Positions 41,939 through 50,679 of a stretch of 64,000 bases of DNA are shown here, in pieces. The stretch's first letter is position 1, and the number at the start of each line of letters is the position of its first letter. Under the pieces are notes generated by a model that had not been told where the DNA came from, searched no databases, and saw only the letters and a list, made by a program, of their open reading frames with translations. The stretch lies in contig NZ_ATYW01000003.1 in NCBI RefSeq assembly GCF_000427885.1, positions 306,159 to 370,158 of the forward strand, written 5' to 3'. Origin of the DNA: Glycomyces tenuis DSM 44171. GTDB taxonomy: Bacteria > Actinomycetota > Actinomycetes > Mycobacteriales > Micromonosporaceae. The translations under genes and the position numbers were made by a program.

Positions 41939-42484
41939 ATGAGCGACCAGAACCAGGTCCCCGAGACCGTCGAGAACGAGGCCCCCGAGACCGCCGAGGC
42001 CCCTGAGGCCCCCGAGGCCGTCGCCGAGGCGCCCGTCGAGGTCCCCGCCGACGTGGCCGCGGCTCCGACCGTGCCCAGCGTCCCCGCCGTCCCGGCCGAC
42101 CGGCCGATCCAGACCGTGGGCCGCCGCAAGCGGGCCATCGCGCGCGTGCGCCTCGTCCCGGGCACCGGCAAGTACGTCGTCAACGGCAAGACCCTCGAGG
42201 ACTACTTCCCGTCCAAGGTCCACCAGCAGACCGTGGCCGAGCCCTTCGTCACCGTCGAGGCCGGCGACAACTTCGACGTCCTCGTCAACATCAAGGGCGG
42301 CGGCGCCACCGGCCAGGCCGGCGCGCTGCGCCTGGGCATCGCCCGCGCCCTCATCGAGGTCGACCCGAACATGCGCCCGGCCCTCAAGGCCGCCGGCTTC
42401 CTGACCCGCGACGCCCGCGAGAAGGAGAGCAAGAAGTACGGTCTCAAGAAGGCCCGCAAGGCGCCGCAGTACTCGAAGCGCTAG
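41939..42484 (+). CDS. rpsI: 30S ribosomal protein S9 with acidic N-terminal extension
   Basis: S9 reaches the P-site tRNA with its C-terminal tail. The 181-residue protein has the core from about residue 55 ([34 protein letters not shown]...), [19 protein letters not shown], and the invariant [14 protein letters not shown] end. Residues 1-54 are an Ala/Glu/Pro/Val-rich acidic extension, as in other actinobacterial S9 but of different sequence. ATG at 41939 with GAGGAGC upstream, 23 bases after rplM. Confidence 0.96.
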   Translation: MSDQNQVPETVENEAPETAEAPEAPEAVAEAPVEVPADVAAAPTVPSVPAVPADRPIQTVGRRKRAIARVRLVPGTGKYVVNGKTLEDYFPSKVHQQTVAEPFVTVEAGDNFDVLVNIKGGGATGQAGALRLGIARALIEVDPNMRPALKAAGFLTRDAREKESKKYGLKKARKAPQYSKR

Positions 42485-42530
42485 CACCGCTTCCCCTCCG
42501 GGAGGGGGCACGCTAGTCTGCAACATGCGA

Positions 42531-42562
42531 CGGGGCCGCCGAGGTCATCCTCGGCGGCCCCG
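42531..42562 (+). terminator. Terminator of rplM-rpsI
   Basis: Perfect 14-base-pair stem CGGGGCCGCCGAGG (42531-42544) and CCTCGGCGGCCCCG (42549-42562) with a TCAT loop. Confidence 0.8.
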
Positions 42563-42627
42563 AACGCTTCCGTGATCCGACGACCAGGGCCGGGCCGGTG
42601 CGCGGCTCACCAAGTAGGGGATACACC

Positions 42628-43959
42628 GTGTCACGACTGTTCGGCACCGACGGCGTCCGGGGGCGGGCCAACGCCGACCTCACGCCTGAACTGGCCCTCC
42701 AACTCAACATCGCGGCCGTCCGGGTGCTCGGCTCCTCGGGCCGCCGTCCCACCGTCGTCATCGGACGCGATCCCCGCGCCTCCGGAGAGATGCTCGAGGC
42801 CGCCTCGGCGGCCGGGCTCGCCGCCGCCGGAGCCGAGGTCATCGACCTCGGCGTCCTCCCCACCCCCGCTGTGGCGCACCTCACCGCCACCACCGGCGCC
42901 GCCTTCGGCGTCATGATCTCCGCCTCGCACAACCCCATGCCCGACAACGGCATCAAGTTCTTCGCCGCAGGCGGCCGCAAGCTCCCCGACGAGGTCGAGG
43001 ACGCCATCGAGCGCGCCATGGACGCCCCCGAGCCGCTCCCGCAGGGTGAGGCCGTCGGCCGCATCTCCCAGGCCGCCGCCCCCGTCGAGGCCTACATCGA
43101 GCACCTGGTGTCGGTGTGCCCGAACTCCCTCGCAGGGCTCAAGGTCGTCGTCGACCCCGCCAACGGCGCGGCCACCCACGCCGCCCCCGAGGCCCTGCGC
43201 CGCGCCGGCGCCGAGGTCATCGCCATCAACGCCGCTCCCGACGGGCTCAACATCAACGACGACTGCGGTTCGACGCACATCGACGGGCTCCGCGCCGCCG
43301 TCGTCGAGCACCGCGCCGACGCCGGCATCGCCCTCGACGGCGACGCCGACCGCTGCCTCGCCGTCGACGCCGCGGGCGAGCCGGTCGACGGCGACGCCAT
43401 CATGGCGATCCTGGCGCTGGCGATGCGCGAGGCCGGCACCCTCCAAGGTGAGACACTTGTCACCACGGTGATGAGCAATCTCGGCCTGCATCAGGCGATG
43501 GGCGAGGCCGGCATCAAGCTGGAGACCACCAAGGTCGGCGACCGCTACGTCCTCGAACGCCTCGGCGAGGGCGGTTTCTCGCTCGGCGGCGAGCAATCCG
43601 GGCACATCGTCCTGCCCGACCACGCCACCACCGGCGACGGCACCCTGACCTCCCTCATGCTGCTGGCCCGCATGGCCGCGACCGGGCGCAGCCTGGCCGA
43701 GCTGGCCTCGGTGTTCACCCCGGCCCCGCAGGTCCTCATCAACGTCCGCGTCGCCGACAAGTCCGTCATCGAGAGCGAGGCCGTGCGCGGCGCCGTCGCC
43801 GAATGGCAGCGCAAGCTCGGCTCCGACGGCCGCGTCCTGCTGCGCCCCTCGGGCACCGAGCCGCTCGTGCGCGTCATGGTCGAGGCCTCCGAGGAACCGG
43901 TCGCGCAGTCGGTCGCCGCCGAACTCGCATCCGTGGTCGAGAACGCCCTGGTGGCCTGA
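42628..43959 (+). CDS. glmM: Phosphoglucosamine mutase
   Basis: Interconverts glucosamine-6-P and glucosamine-1-P for peptidoglycan; its product is used by GlmU, also in this window. The 443-residue protein has LFGTDGVRG at the start, the phosphoserine S100 in [12 protein letters not shown], the metal loop LDGDADR (near 238), GGEQSGHI and the phosphate-binding [12 protein letters not shown] near 411. GTG at 42628; the frame is open upstream to 42598 but overlaps the hairpin region. The rplM-rpsI-glmM order is conserved in actinobacteria. Confidence 0.95.
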   Translation: MSRLFGTDGVRGRANADLTPELALQLNIAAVRVLGSSGRRPTVVIGRDPRASGEMLEAASAAGLAAAGAEVIDLGVLPTPAVAHLTATTGAAFGVMISASHNPMPDNGIKFFAAGGRKLPDEVEDAIERAMDAPEPLPQGEAVGRISQAAAPVEAYIEHLVSVCPNSLAGLKVVVDPANGAATHAAPEALRRAGAEVIAINAAPDGLNINDDCGSTHIDGLRAAVVEHRADAGIALDGDADRCLAVDAAGEPVDGDAIMAILALAMREAGTLQGETLVTTVMSNLGLHQAMGEAGIKLETTKVGDRYVLERLGEGGFSLGGEQSGHIVLPDHATTGDGTLTSLMLLARMAATGRSLAELASVFTPAPQVLINVRVADKSVIESEAVRGAVAEWQRKLGSDGRVLLRPSGTEPLVRVMVEASEEPVAQSVAAELASVVENALVA

Positions 43960-44029
43960 TCCCTCTCACTGGGAACGGCCCCCCGCGCGGTTCCGGACCG
44001 GTGGCGTAGATGGACTAAGCTCTCGTTTC

Positions 44030-44917
44030 ATGAACACAGCCATCGTGATCCTCGTGCTGGTGCTGCTGATAGCGCTCATCCTCGTGTTCGTCGCGTTGGG
44101 CGGGCGCAACAAGCTGGTGCGACTGCGCAACATCACCCAGGAGTCGTGGGCGCAGATCGACGTGGAGTTGCAACGCCGGTACGACCTGCTGGACAACCTG
44201 ATGCACGTCGTCCAGCAGGCAGCCGGGGCTGAGAACGCCACACTGGTGCAGGTCTCGCAGGCTCGTGCGGCGGCGATGCACGCCCGCCAGGACCCGAACC
44301 AGGGCCACGCAGCCCAGGGCCAGGCCGAAGGCCAGCTCTCCGGCGCGATCCGCGGCGTCATCCACATGCAGGAGTCGTACCCGACGCTCAAGACGAACCA
44401 GAACTTCCTCCAGCTTCAGGCCGAGATCGTCGAGACCGAGAACCGCATCGCCGCGCCGAGGCGCTTCTACAACGCGAACGTCCGCGAGTACAACACCGCG
44501 CTCCAGGTCTTCCCCGGCAGCATCTCCGCCAAGATGGGCAACTTCCAGCCCGAGGAGTACTTCGAGCTCGACAGCCCCGAGGCGCGCACCGCTCCCCGCC
44601 TGCGCGACATGGGCCAGCCCGGCTACATGCAGCAGCCCCAGCAGCCGCAACAGCAGCTGCCGCCGCAGCCGGCCCCCGGCCAGATGCCCGGCTACCAGCA
44701 GCCGCAGCAGGTCGGCGGCCACCCGCAGCAGCCGGGGTACGGCCAGCCGCCGGCCCAGCAGCCCGCCTACGGCCAACCGCAGCAGCCCCAGCCCGGGTAC
44801 GGCCAGCCCCAGCCGGGCTACCCGCAGCAGCCCCAGCAGCCGCAGCAACCCGGTTACGGCCAGCAACCCGGTTACGGCCAGCAGCCCGGATACGGACAGC
44901 AGCCGTACGGCCAGTAG
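44030..44917 (+). CDS. LemA-family membrane protein with Pro/Gln-rich repeat tail
   Basis: 295 residues. One N-terminal membrane helix (about 4-24), then a LemA coiled helical domain (VRLRNITQESWAQIDVELQRRYDLLDNLM..., NRIAAPRRFYNANVREYN) to about residue 185, then a tail of about 100 residues made of repeated PGYGQ/PQQP units, ending in four near-identical PGYGQQ repeats. LemA domains are thought to face the cell exterior; the biochemical role is unknown. TAAGCT (44016-44021) lies 8 bases before the ATG, so it may be leaderless. It heads a forward-strand group with two paralogous membrane proteins, and probably functions with them. Confidence 0.88.
   Translation: MNTAIVILVLVLLIALILVFVALGGRNKLVRLRNITQESWAQIDVELQRRYDLLDNLMHVVQQAAGAENATLVQVSQARAAAMHARQDPNQGHAAQGQAEGQLSGAIRGVIHMQESYPTLKTNQNFLQLQAEIVETENRIAAPRRFYNANVREYNTALQVFPGSISAKMGNFQPEEYFELDSPEARTAPRLRDMGQPGYMQQPQQPQQQLPPQPAPGQMPGYQQPQQVGGHPQQPGYGQPPAQQPAYGQPQQPQPGYGQPQPGYPQQPQQPQQPGYGQQPGYGQQPGYGQQPYGQ
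44640..44912 (+). repeat. Repeat array coding for PGYGQ/PQQP tail of LemA protein
   Basis: Imperfect short in-frame repeats of CAGCAGCCC and GGNTACGGCCAGCAGCCC type, most regular at about 44850-44900, where an 18-base unit CCCGGTTACGGCCAGCAA recurs. Slippage-prone coding repeat, not a CRISPR. Confidence 0.75.
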
Positions 44918-44968
44918 CGCGCCCGAGCCCCCCGACCAGTAATCCCGCTCACCTCAAGGAAAGCCCCC

Positions 44969-45655
44969 GTGCAAGAGATTCTGCTCGCCCAGAGTGACAG
45001 CGACGCTGGGTCGATCATCATTTACGTGCTCATCGCCGTCGTCGTGGGCGGGCTCGCCTGGCTCGGCTGGTGGCTGCGGCAGAAGAAGATCGCCGCCTAT
45101 CGGGCGTGGGCGGCGCAGTACGGATTCCACTACGAGCCGCGCGACGACTCGGTCACGGCGTTCTCGAGCGAGGACCCGTTCAACACCGGTCGCGCCCGGC
45201 AGGGCCTCGACGTCTTCCGCGGCAAGTACAAGAACATGCACATCGTGTTCTTCCAGTACAACTACACGACCGGTTCGGGCAAGGAATCGCGGGTGCACCC
45301 GAACCAGGTGGTCGCGATCGGCCTGCCGGCGGCCCGCCCGCTGCTCGACATCTCCCAGGAGAACGCCTTCTCCAAGCGCTTCCAGAAGGACATCGACTTC
45401 GAGAACCAGCGGTTCAACGACACCTTCAGGGTCAAGTCGCCCAACCGCCGGTTCGCGTTCGACGTGATCCACGCCCGGACCATGGAGTGGATGCTCGCCG
45501 ACCAGCGGGCGATGTCCTACCCGTGGCGCTTCGAGGGGCCCTGGCTGATGACGTTCCGCCCGGGCGCCCTGAAGCTCGAAGAGGTCTTCTTCTACGCGGA
45601 CTTCCTCATCGACGTGTACGCGCAGGTGCCCCGGCACGTGTGGTCCAACGCCTGA
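44969..45655 (+). CDS. Membrane-anchored protein, paralogue 1 of LemA-linked family
   Basis: 228 residues, family not recognised. A hydrophobic N-terminal helix (about 15-36) anchors a domain with WAAQYGFHYEPRDDSV, VFRGKYKNMHIVFFQYNY, the signature DFENQRFNDTF, then DVIHARTMEWMLADQR and the C-terminal VYAQVPRHVWSNA. Shares most of these with the next gene and the signature blocks with the convergent third gene. GTG start with AAGGAAAG upstream, 51 bases after the LemA gene; probably co-transcribed. Function unknown. Confidence 0.8.
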   Translation: MQEILLAQSDSDAGSIIIYVLIAVVVGGLAWLGWWLRQKKIAAYRAWAAQYGFHYEPRDDSVTAFSSEDPFNTGRARQGLDVFRGKYKNMHIVFFQYNYTTGSGKESRVHPNQVVAIGLPAARPLLDISQENAFSKRFQKDIDFENQRFNDTFRVKSPNRRFAFDVIHARTMEWMLADQRAMSYPWRFEGPWLMTFRPGALKLEEVFFYADFLIDVYAQVPRHVWSNA

Positions 45656-45659
45656 GGCG
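45595..45659 (+). repeat. 65-base direct repeat, copy 1
   Basis: The 3' end of paralogue 1, including its stop codon, matches 46327-46391 at 64 of 65 bases. This is far more similar than the rest of the two genes, which suggests recent gene conversion. Confidence 0.9.
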
Positions 45660-45697
45660 CCGCCGAAGGCTTCCTCCGGCCCGGCAAGGAAGCGCCA

Positions 45698-46387
45698 GTG
45701 CACCAGCATCTGCTCGCGGAGACCACCGTCAACGTCGGGGGCCTGTGGCTCGCGCTCGTCCTCGTGCTCGTCTTCGCCGTCCTCGGCGTCATCGGCTGGC
45801 GCGCCAAGCGGAGGGAGATCATCGCCTTCCGGTCCTGGGCGGCCCGGTACGGCTACCGTTACGAGCGAAGGGACGACTCCGTGGCGGGGGTGTCGTCGGC
45901 GCCGCCGTTCGAGCTCGGCCGCGACAGCTCCTGCAAGTGCATGGACGTCTTCCGCGGCGAGTACAAGAACATGCACATCGTGTTCTTCCGGTACGACTAC
46001 CAGTCGACCGCCAAAGATCGGCCCGTGATGGCCTCCTACCAGGTGGTGGCGATCGGCCTGCCGGGCCCGCTCCCGGTCCTGGACGTCGGTCGGGAGGACT
46101 TCCTGTCGAGGTGGGGCAAGGACGTCGATTTCGAGAACCAGCGGTTCAACGACACCTTCAAGATCCACTCCTCGGACCGGCGCTTCGCGTCCGACGTGAT
46201 CCACCCCCGCATGATGGAGTGGATGCTGGCCGACCGGCGCGCCCAGACCTACCGGTGGCGCTTCGACGGACCGTGGCTGCTGAGCTTCCGTTCGGGCCGC
46301 GTCGACCTCGCGGACGTGTTCGCCCGCGCGGACTTCCTCATCGACGTGTACGCGCAGGTGCCCCGGCACGTGTGGTCTAACGCCTGA
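45698..46387 (+). CDS. Membrane-anchored protein, paralogue 2
   Basis: 229 residues. N-terminal membrane helix about 14-34, then the same domain as the preceding gene: WAARYGYRYERRDDSV, VFRGEYKNMHIVFFRYDY, DFENQRFNDTF, DVIHPRMMEWMLADRR and an identical last 19 residues. Differs by an insertion with two cysteines (SSCKCMD). GTG start 42 bases after paralogue 1. Its last 139 bases overlap the antisense 3' extension of paralogue 3. Function unknown. Confidence 0.8.
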   Translation: MHQHLLAETTVNVGGLWLALVLVLVFAVLGVIGWRAKRREIIAFRSWAARYGYRYERRDDSVAGVSSAPPFELGRDSSCKCMDVFRGEYKNMHIVFFRYDYQSTAKDRPVMASYQVVAIGLPGPLPVLDVGREDFLSRWGKDVDFENQRFNDTFKIHSSDRRFASDVIHPRMMEWMLADRRAQTYRWRFDGPWLLSFRSGRVDLADVFARADFLIDVYAQVPRHVWSNA

Positions 46388-47178
46388 GGCGGCCTCGGCC
46401 GCATCAGCGGCTGGGTCCAGACGTGGCCGGGGACGCGGTCGAGGAAGCCGCCGAGCATGCCGATCAGCGAGTCCAGCGGCTCCAGTGTGATCGGCTCCTT
46501 GTGCCAGGTGATGAGGAAGGCGCCCCGGACCATCAGGGGCCGCTGCGACGCCAGCGGGTCGGCGAGCATCCACTCCATCATCCGGGGCGTCAGGACGTCG
46601 TGGGCGAACCGCTCGTTCTCGGCGGTGACCCTGAACCGCTCGTTGAACCTCGGGTTCTCGTACCGCAGGCCGACCGGGGCGAATCCGGCCCGCTGCGTCG
46701 CCTGGTCGAAGGCCGTGCCGGGGATGATCAGCAGTTCGAGCCGCGGCGCCGGGAGCCTGACCGCCACGCAGGTGATCAGGACCCGACGCCTGTCGCGGAT
46801 GAGGCCGACCCTGCCCCGCTCGGACAGTCGGCCGCTGTACTGGAACGCGGCCACCTCGTGGCACCCGACCGTGCCGGTGAACACGTGTTCGGCCCGCGCG
46901 TCCTCGCCGATGAACGGCCACGGCGCGGCGATGCCCGCCCAGGCGTCGTTGCGGGGCGCGTAGATCATGCCGCGTTCGGCGGCCCACTGCCGGAAGTAGG
47001 GCATCTGGCGCTGCTGGTGCGGTATGAGGCGCTTCTGCTCGCGCCAGCCGATGAGCGACCCGGTCGTCCAGCGCTGGAGGTACCAGACGGCGAGGATCGG
47101 GACCGCCACAATGGAGGCGAAGCAGAGGGCGCTGGTCACCCAGAGGGCGGCGGACGAGGCGGGGTCAACGAGCGGCAT
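46249..47178 (-). CDS. Membrane protein, paralogue 3, with antisense read-through tail
   Basis: 309 residues by open frame. N-terminal membrane helix (about 10-34), basic linker, then the family domain in diverged form: FRQWAAERGMIYAPRNDAW, YENPRFNERFRV, DVLTPRMMEWMLAD, VPGHVW. Family homology ends near the TQ after HVW; the remaining 56 or so residues read the complement of the 3' end of paralogue 2 and look like read-through after loss of the native stop. A TGA lies one frame off at 46406-46404, right after the homologous end, so a small indel could explain it. ATG at 47178. Convergent with paralogue 2. Confidence 0.72.
   Translation of the reverse strand: MPLVDPASSAALWVTSALCFASIVAVPILAVWYLQRWTTGSLIGWREQKRLIPHQQRQMPYFRQWAAERGMIYAPRNDAWAGIAAPWPFIGEDARAEHVFTGTVGCHEVAAFQYSGRLSERGRVGLIRDRRRVLITCVAVRLPAPRLELLIIPGTAFDQATQRAGFAPVGLRYENPRFNERFRVTAENERFAHDVLTPRMMEWMLADPLASQRPLMVRGAFLITWHKEPITLEPLDSLIGMLGGFLDRVPGHVWTQPLMRPRPPQALDHTCRGTCAYTSMRKSARANTSARSTRPERKLSSHGPSKRHR
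46327..46391 (+). repeat. 65-base direct repeat, copy 2
   Basis: 3' end and stop of paralogue 2, one base different from 45595-45659. Most of it also lies inside the antisense tail of paralogue 3. Confidence 0.9.
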
Positions 47179-47292
47179 GCCGCCCAAGCGTAAACGACCG
47201 CCGCGACGCACGGCTCTTTCCGCTCGGGGCGCTGGCGCGGACTCGTGCCGCTCATTTACACTTGACCAGCGTTCGGGCCGCGTTCGGCCCGG

Positions 47293-47364
47293 TGGCCCAT
47301 GGTGTAATCGGCAACACTACTGATTTTGGTTCAGTCATTCCAGGTTCGAGTCCTGGTGGGCCAG
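47293..47364 (+). tRNA. tRNA-Gln (anticodon UUG)
   Basis: Folds as a standard 72-base cloverleaf: acceptor TGGCCCA/TGGGCCA with discriminator G, D stem GTG/CAC, anticodon stem ACTGA/TCAGT with loop TTTTGGT (anticodon TTG at 47326-47328), T stem CCAGG/CCTGG with TTCGAGT loop. CCA is not encoded. A TTTACACT stretch about 35 bases upstream may be its -10. Confidence 0.95.
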
Positions 47365-47371
47365 CGTTCAC

Positions 47372-47429
47372 TCGAGTTCGAGCGGCGGGCGACGGATGGG
47401 TCCGGCATTCGTTCGAGTTCGAGCGGCGG
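47372..47429 (+). repeat. Short direct repeats downstream of tRNA-Gln
   Basis: TCGAGTTCGAGCGGCGG occurs at 47372-47388 and 47413-47429, 41 bases apart, and echoes the TTCGAGT T-loop of the tRNA. No integrase or other mobile gene is near. No gene lies between the tRNA and the ROK gene (about 170 bases). Confidence 0.55.
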
Positions 47430-47534
47430 CGACCTCGACCGCTCCCGCCCATATCGGGGCATCGCCCTTCAAATCGGACGCCCGAGGGCCCCCGATTCAA
47501 TCCTGGCGCGGGTGTGTGACATTCCGTGACGTGG

Positions 47535-48638
47535 TCATCGCATGTCGTCGATCAGCGCCTCGAAGCCCGTCTCGGCCGCGCCGACCAGCGGGCCCTCCGC
47601 GCCCAGCGCGGGCGTCCGCAGCCGCAGGCGCGCCCGCAGCTGCGGCAGCGTCGTCGCCGCCAGGCTCGAACGCACCGTCGCCGCCGACGCCAGGTACAGC
47701 TCGCGCAGCCAGCCGCCGAACAGGATCTCGTCCGGGTTGACGGCCGTGACAACCGCCCCCAGCGCCCGTCCCAGGCACTCGCCCGAGCGCTGCACCGTCT
47801 GGCGGGCGAGGCTGTCGCCCATCCACGCGGCGACCGTCGTCGTCTCGATCGACGCGGCGTACTCTCCGGCGCCCATCTCGGCCTCCAGGCACCCGCGCAG
47901 CCCGCACTCGCACGCCGCCCCCTCGGGAGCGACCACGAGATGCCCCAGTGCGATCGAGCTGCCGCGCCGCGGCCGCCCGTCGGCGACGATCCCGGCCGTC
48001 AGACCCCGGCCGCCATGCAGGTACAGCAGGTTCGCCGAGCCCCCCGCGTCCCCCCGCGACCACTCGCCGACCGCGGCGGCCGTGGCCGTGTCGACCACCC
48101 TCCAACGCCGCCCGGTCGCCTGGTGCAGCTCGGCGCCGAAATCGAGCCCGGCCCACCCCAGTTCGCCAGAGCGGGCCACGGTCGGGCCGTCGACCAGTCC
48201 CGGCACCGCCACGACCGCGTCCGACACCGCATCGCTCGCCTCGGCGCCGTCCAGCAGCCGGTCGACCGCGGCCGCGGCCTCCGCCGCGTCGACGCCGGGC
48301 GCCAGCGGCGCCTCGGCCCGCTCCAGGACCGCCCCGCCGAGCCCGACCACGGCCAGCCGGACCAGGCCCGCCCGGATCTCGACGGCCGCGACCCGCGCCG
48401 CCTCCGCCACGCACTCGACGAGCGTCGAGGGCCGCCCGGCGCTGCCGGTGGACCGCCCGGTGGTCTCGCGGATGTGGCCCGACTGCGACAGGTCCGCCGC
48501 CAGAGCGCCGATCGTGGACCGGTTGACGCCCAGCGCCTCGGTCAGCTCGGCCCGCGTCTGAGGCCCGTGGCGGTGCAGTCGCTCGAGCAGGGCGCTGCGG
48601 TTTCGCCGGCGCAGCTCCTCCGTCGCTGGTCGGGCCAC
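47535..48638 (-). CDS. ROK-family repressor (XylR type)
   Basis: 367 residues: winged helix-turn-helix at about 8-65 (TRAELTEALGVNRSTIGALAADLSQSG), then a ROK sugar-kinase-like domain with ALGHLVVAPEGAACECGLRGCLE, the CXCGXXGCXE zinc motif of the family. Repressors of this type respond to xylose or other sugars. It is the last gene of a reverse-strand operon with an ABC sugar transporter, 3 bases after the permease, so it likely controls that operon through the palindrome at 51787-51803. GTG start. Confidence 0.85.
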   Translation of the reverse strand: MARPATEELRRRNRSALLERLHRHGPQTRAELTEALGVNRSTIGALAADLSQSGHIRETTGRSTGSAGRPSTLVECVAEAARVAAVEIRAGLVRLAVVGLGGAVLERAEAPLAPGVDAAEAAAAVDRLLDGAEASDAVSDAVVAVPGLVDGPTVARSGELGWAGLDFGAELHQATGRRWRVVDTATAAAVGEWSRGDAGGSANLLYLHGGRGLTAGIVADGRPRRGSSIALGHLVVAPEGAACECGLRGCLEAEMGAGEYAASIETTTVAAWMGDSLARQTVQRSGECLGRALGAVVTAVNPDEILFGGWLRELYLASAATVRSSLAATTLPQLRARLRLRTPALGAEGPLVGAAETGFEALIDDMR

Positions 48639-48641
48639 CGC

Positions 48642-49904
48642 TCAATGCCTGCCGAAGAGCGCACCTCGGCCTCGGGACATCGCGTCGACGCCCGCCGCCA
48701 GCAGCAGCACCGCGCCGGTCACGCCGAACCGCACACCGGCGCTCAGGCCCATCAGGCCCATGCCGTTGTTGATGATCGCCACCACCGCGCCTCCCAGCAG
48801 GGCCGCCCGTACCGTGCCCTTGCCACCGAACAGGCTAGCACCGCCGATCACAGCGGCCCCGACAGAAAGCAGCAGCACATTGGACCCACCGGTGTTCGGG
48901 TCCACCGAGGCGGCTCTGGAGGCGGCGACGATGCCGCCGACGGCGGCCATGCCCGAGCAGATCACGAACGCGGTGATGCGGACCCGGTCGACGGCGACGC
49001 CGGCGCGCAGGGCCGCCTCGGCGTTCCCGCCGACGGCGTACAGGTGGCGGCCGAACCTGGTGCGGTGCAGCACGAACGACCACAGCACGAACAGGGCGCC
49101 GAGCACCACCACCACGATCGGGACGCCGGTGAGCGAGACGAGCTGCGGATTGGCCGAGCGCTCCAGGTTGAGCAGGAACACCGTGGCCGTCAGCAGCGCC
49201 GCGAGCGCGGCGATCCTGGCGCACACCACCGCGAGCGGGTCGTGGGCGAGCCCGCGCCCGCGGCGGCGGCGCCACCGCGAGAGCTGGAGCGCGGCGTAGG
49301 CGGCCACGGTCACCGCCAGCAGTGCCCAGCCCTGCCAGCGCTCGAGATTGCCGCCCGCGATCGCCTTGACGGTCTCGTCGTTGATCGAGATGTTCTTGCC
49401 CTCGTCGAGGATGATGAGCACCACGCCCTGGAAGGCCAGGAAGGCCGCGAGGGTGACCACGAAGGAGGGGATGCCGAGCTTGACGACGATGGCGCCGAGC
49501 AGCAGGCCGATGGCGACGCCGGTGGCGATCGCGGCGCCGATGCCGATCGGCCACGGCAGGCCCCGCTCGGTGAGGAGCACCGCCATGACCGCGGCGCACA
49601 CCCCGGAGGCGTAGCCCGCCGACAGGTCGATCTCGCCGATGACGAGCACGAACACCAGGCCCATCGCGATGCAGGCGACGGCCGCGCCCTGGCCGAAGAG
49701 GTTCTCCAGGTTCCCCACGGACAGGAACACCGGCTCCACGGCGCCGAAGAAGACGCACAGCGCGATGATGCCGGTGACGGCCGGGAGCGCCCCGACCTCG
49801 CCGGAGCGCACTTTCGCGAGGTAGCCGCGGGCGTGGTCGGCGACGGCTCGGACGGCGCCGGGCTCCCGCCGGGTCTCGGGCTGCGTCTTGACGTCGGCGC
49901 TCAC
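48642..49904 (-). CDS. xylH: ABC sugar transporter permease (XylH-like)
   Basis: A 420-residue hydrophobic protein of the ribose/xylose permease family: GQGAAVACIAMGLVFVLVIGEIDLSAGYASG, the LHRTRFGRHLYAVGGNAEAALRAGV loop that meets the ATPase, and GGASLFGGKGTVRAALLGGAVVAIINNGM. The length and extended middle region fit XylH better than RbsC. GTG at 49904 overlaps the ATPase stop as GTGA. Xylose is the best guess; ribose or another sugar cannot be excluded. Confidence 0.85.
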   Translation of the reverse strand: MSADVKTQPETRREPGAVRAVADHARGYLAKVRSGEVGALPAVTGIIALCVFFGAVEPVFLSVGNLENLFGQGAAVACIAMGLVFVLVIGEIDLSAGYASGVCAAVMAVLLTERGLPWPIGIGAAIATGVAIGLLLGAIVVKLGIPSFVVTLAAFLAFQGVVLIILDEGKNISINDETVKAIAGGNLERWQGWALLAVTVAAYAALQLSRWRRRRGRGLAHDPLAVVCARIAALAALLTATVFLLNLERSANPQLVSLTGVPIVVVVLGALFVLWSFVLHRTRFGRHLYAVGGNAEAALRAGVAVDRVRITAFVICSGMAAVGGIVAASRAASVDPNTGGSNVLLLSVGAAVIGGASLFGGKGTVRAALLGGAVVAIINNGMGLMGLSAGVRFGVTGAVLLLAAGVDAMSRGRGALFGRH

Positions 49905-50665
49905 GTCCGGGCTCCGTTCGTTTCGGTCAGGCCGAGGGCGCCGGAGCGCCCGCTGGTGATCAGCTCGACCACCTGGGACTGGGTGGCGTCGGCGGCGTCG
50001 AGGACGGCGGCCATGCGGCCGAGGTAGAGGGCGGCGATCCGGTCGGCGACGGCGAACACGTCGTTGAGGTTGTGGCTGATGTAGAGGACGGCCAGGCCCT
50101 GGTCGGCGAGGCGCCGGATGAGTTCGAGCACCTGCCTGGTCTGGGCGACGCCGAGCGCGGCGGTGGGCTCGTCGAGGATGACGAGCCTGGAGTTCCACAG
50201 CACGGCCTTGGCGATGGCGACGGTCTGGCGCTGTCCGCCGGAGAGGCTGGCGACGGTCTGGCGGAGGTCGCGGATGGTGCGCACCGCCAGGCCGTCGAGC
50301 GTCTCGGCGGCGAGCTGCTCCATGGCGTCGTCGTCGAGGACGACGCCATGGAGTCTCTCCCGGCCGAGGAACATGTTCTCGACGACGTCGAGGTTGTCGC
50401 ACAGGGCGAGGTCCTGGTAGACGACCTCGATGCCGAGGGCGGCGGCGTCGCGCGGGCCGGAGATGTCGCGGGCCCGGCCGTCGACGGCGATGGTGCCGCC
50501 GTCGACGCCGTGGATCCCGGCGATGCATTTGACCAGCGTCGACTTGCCGGCGCCGTTGTCACCGACGAGGGCGCACACCTCGCCGGCGTCGATGGCGAGA
50601 TCGACCTCGGAGAGGACTTCGACGGGGCCGAAGCTCTTGGATACGCGGGAGAGTTCGAGCAGCAC
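49901..50665 (-). CDS. xylG: ABC sugar transporter ATP-binding protein
   Basis: 254 residues, a single ATPase domain: Walker A GDNGAGKST near residue 38, Q-loop VYQDLALCDNLDV, signature LSGGQRQ, Walker B LVILDEPTAAL and the H-loop ISHN. E. coli XylG and RbsA have two fused domains; the single-domain form is usual in actinobacteria. I start at the GTG 50665 with AGGA 5 bases upstream; codons before it have no start codon back to the upstream gene. 14 bases after the binding-protein gene. Confidence 0.87.
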   Translation of the reverse strand: MLLELSRVSKSFGPVEVLSEVDLAIDAGEVCALVGDNGAGKSTLVKCIAGIHGVDGGTIAVDGRARDISGPRDAAALGIEVVYQDLALCDNLDVVENMFLGRERLHGVVLDDDAMEQLAAETLDGLAVRTIRDLRQTVASLSGGQRQTVAIAKAVLWNSRLVILDEPTAALGVAQTRQVLELIRRLADQGLAVLYISHNLNDVFAVADRIAALYLGRMAAVLDAADATQSQVVELITSGRSGALGLTETNGART

Positions 50666-50679
50666 TGGGTCCTGGTTCC

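Noticed and set aside
44640..44912. Regular short repeats that could suggest a CRISPR array
   Set aside because: Repeats are in frame, code for PGYGQ/PQQP, and have no unique spacers of constant length; no cas genes are present.
47440..47512. A possible second tRNA after tRNA-Gln
   Set aside because: The T-arm-like segment GATTCAATCCTGG does not pair, and no acceptor or anticodon stem can be drawn.
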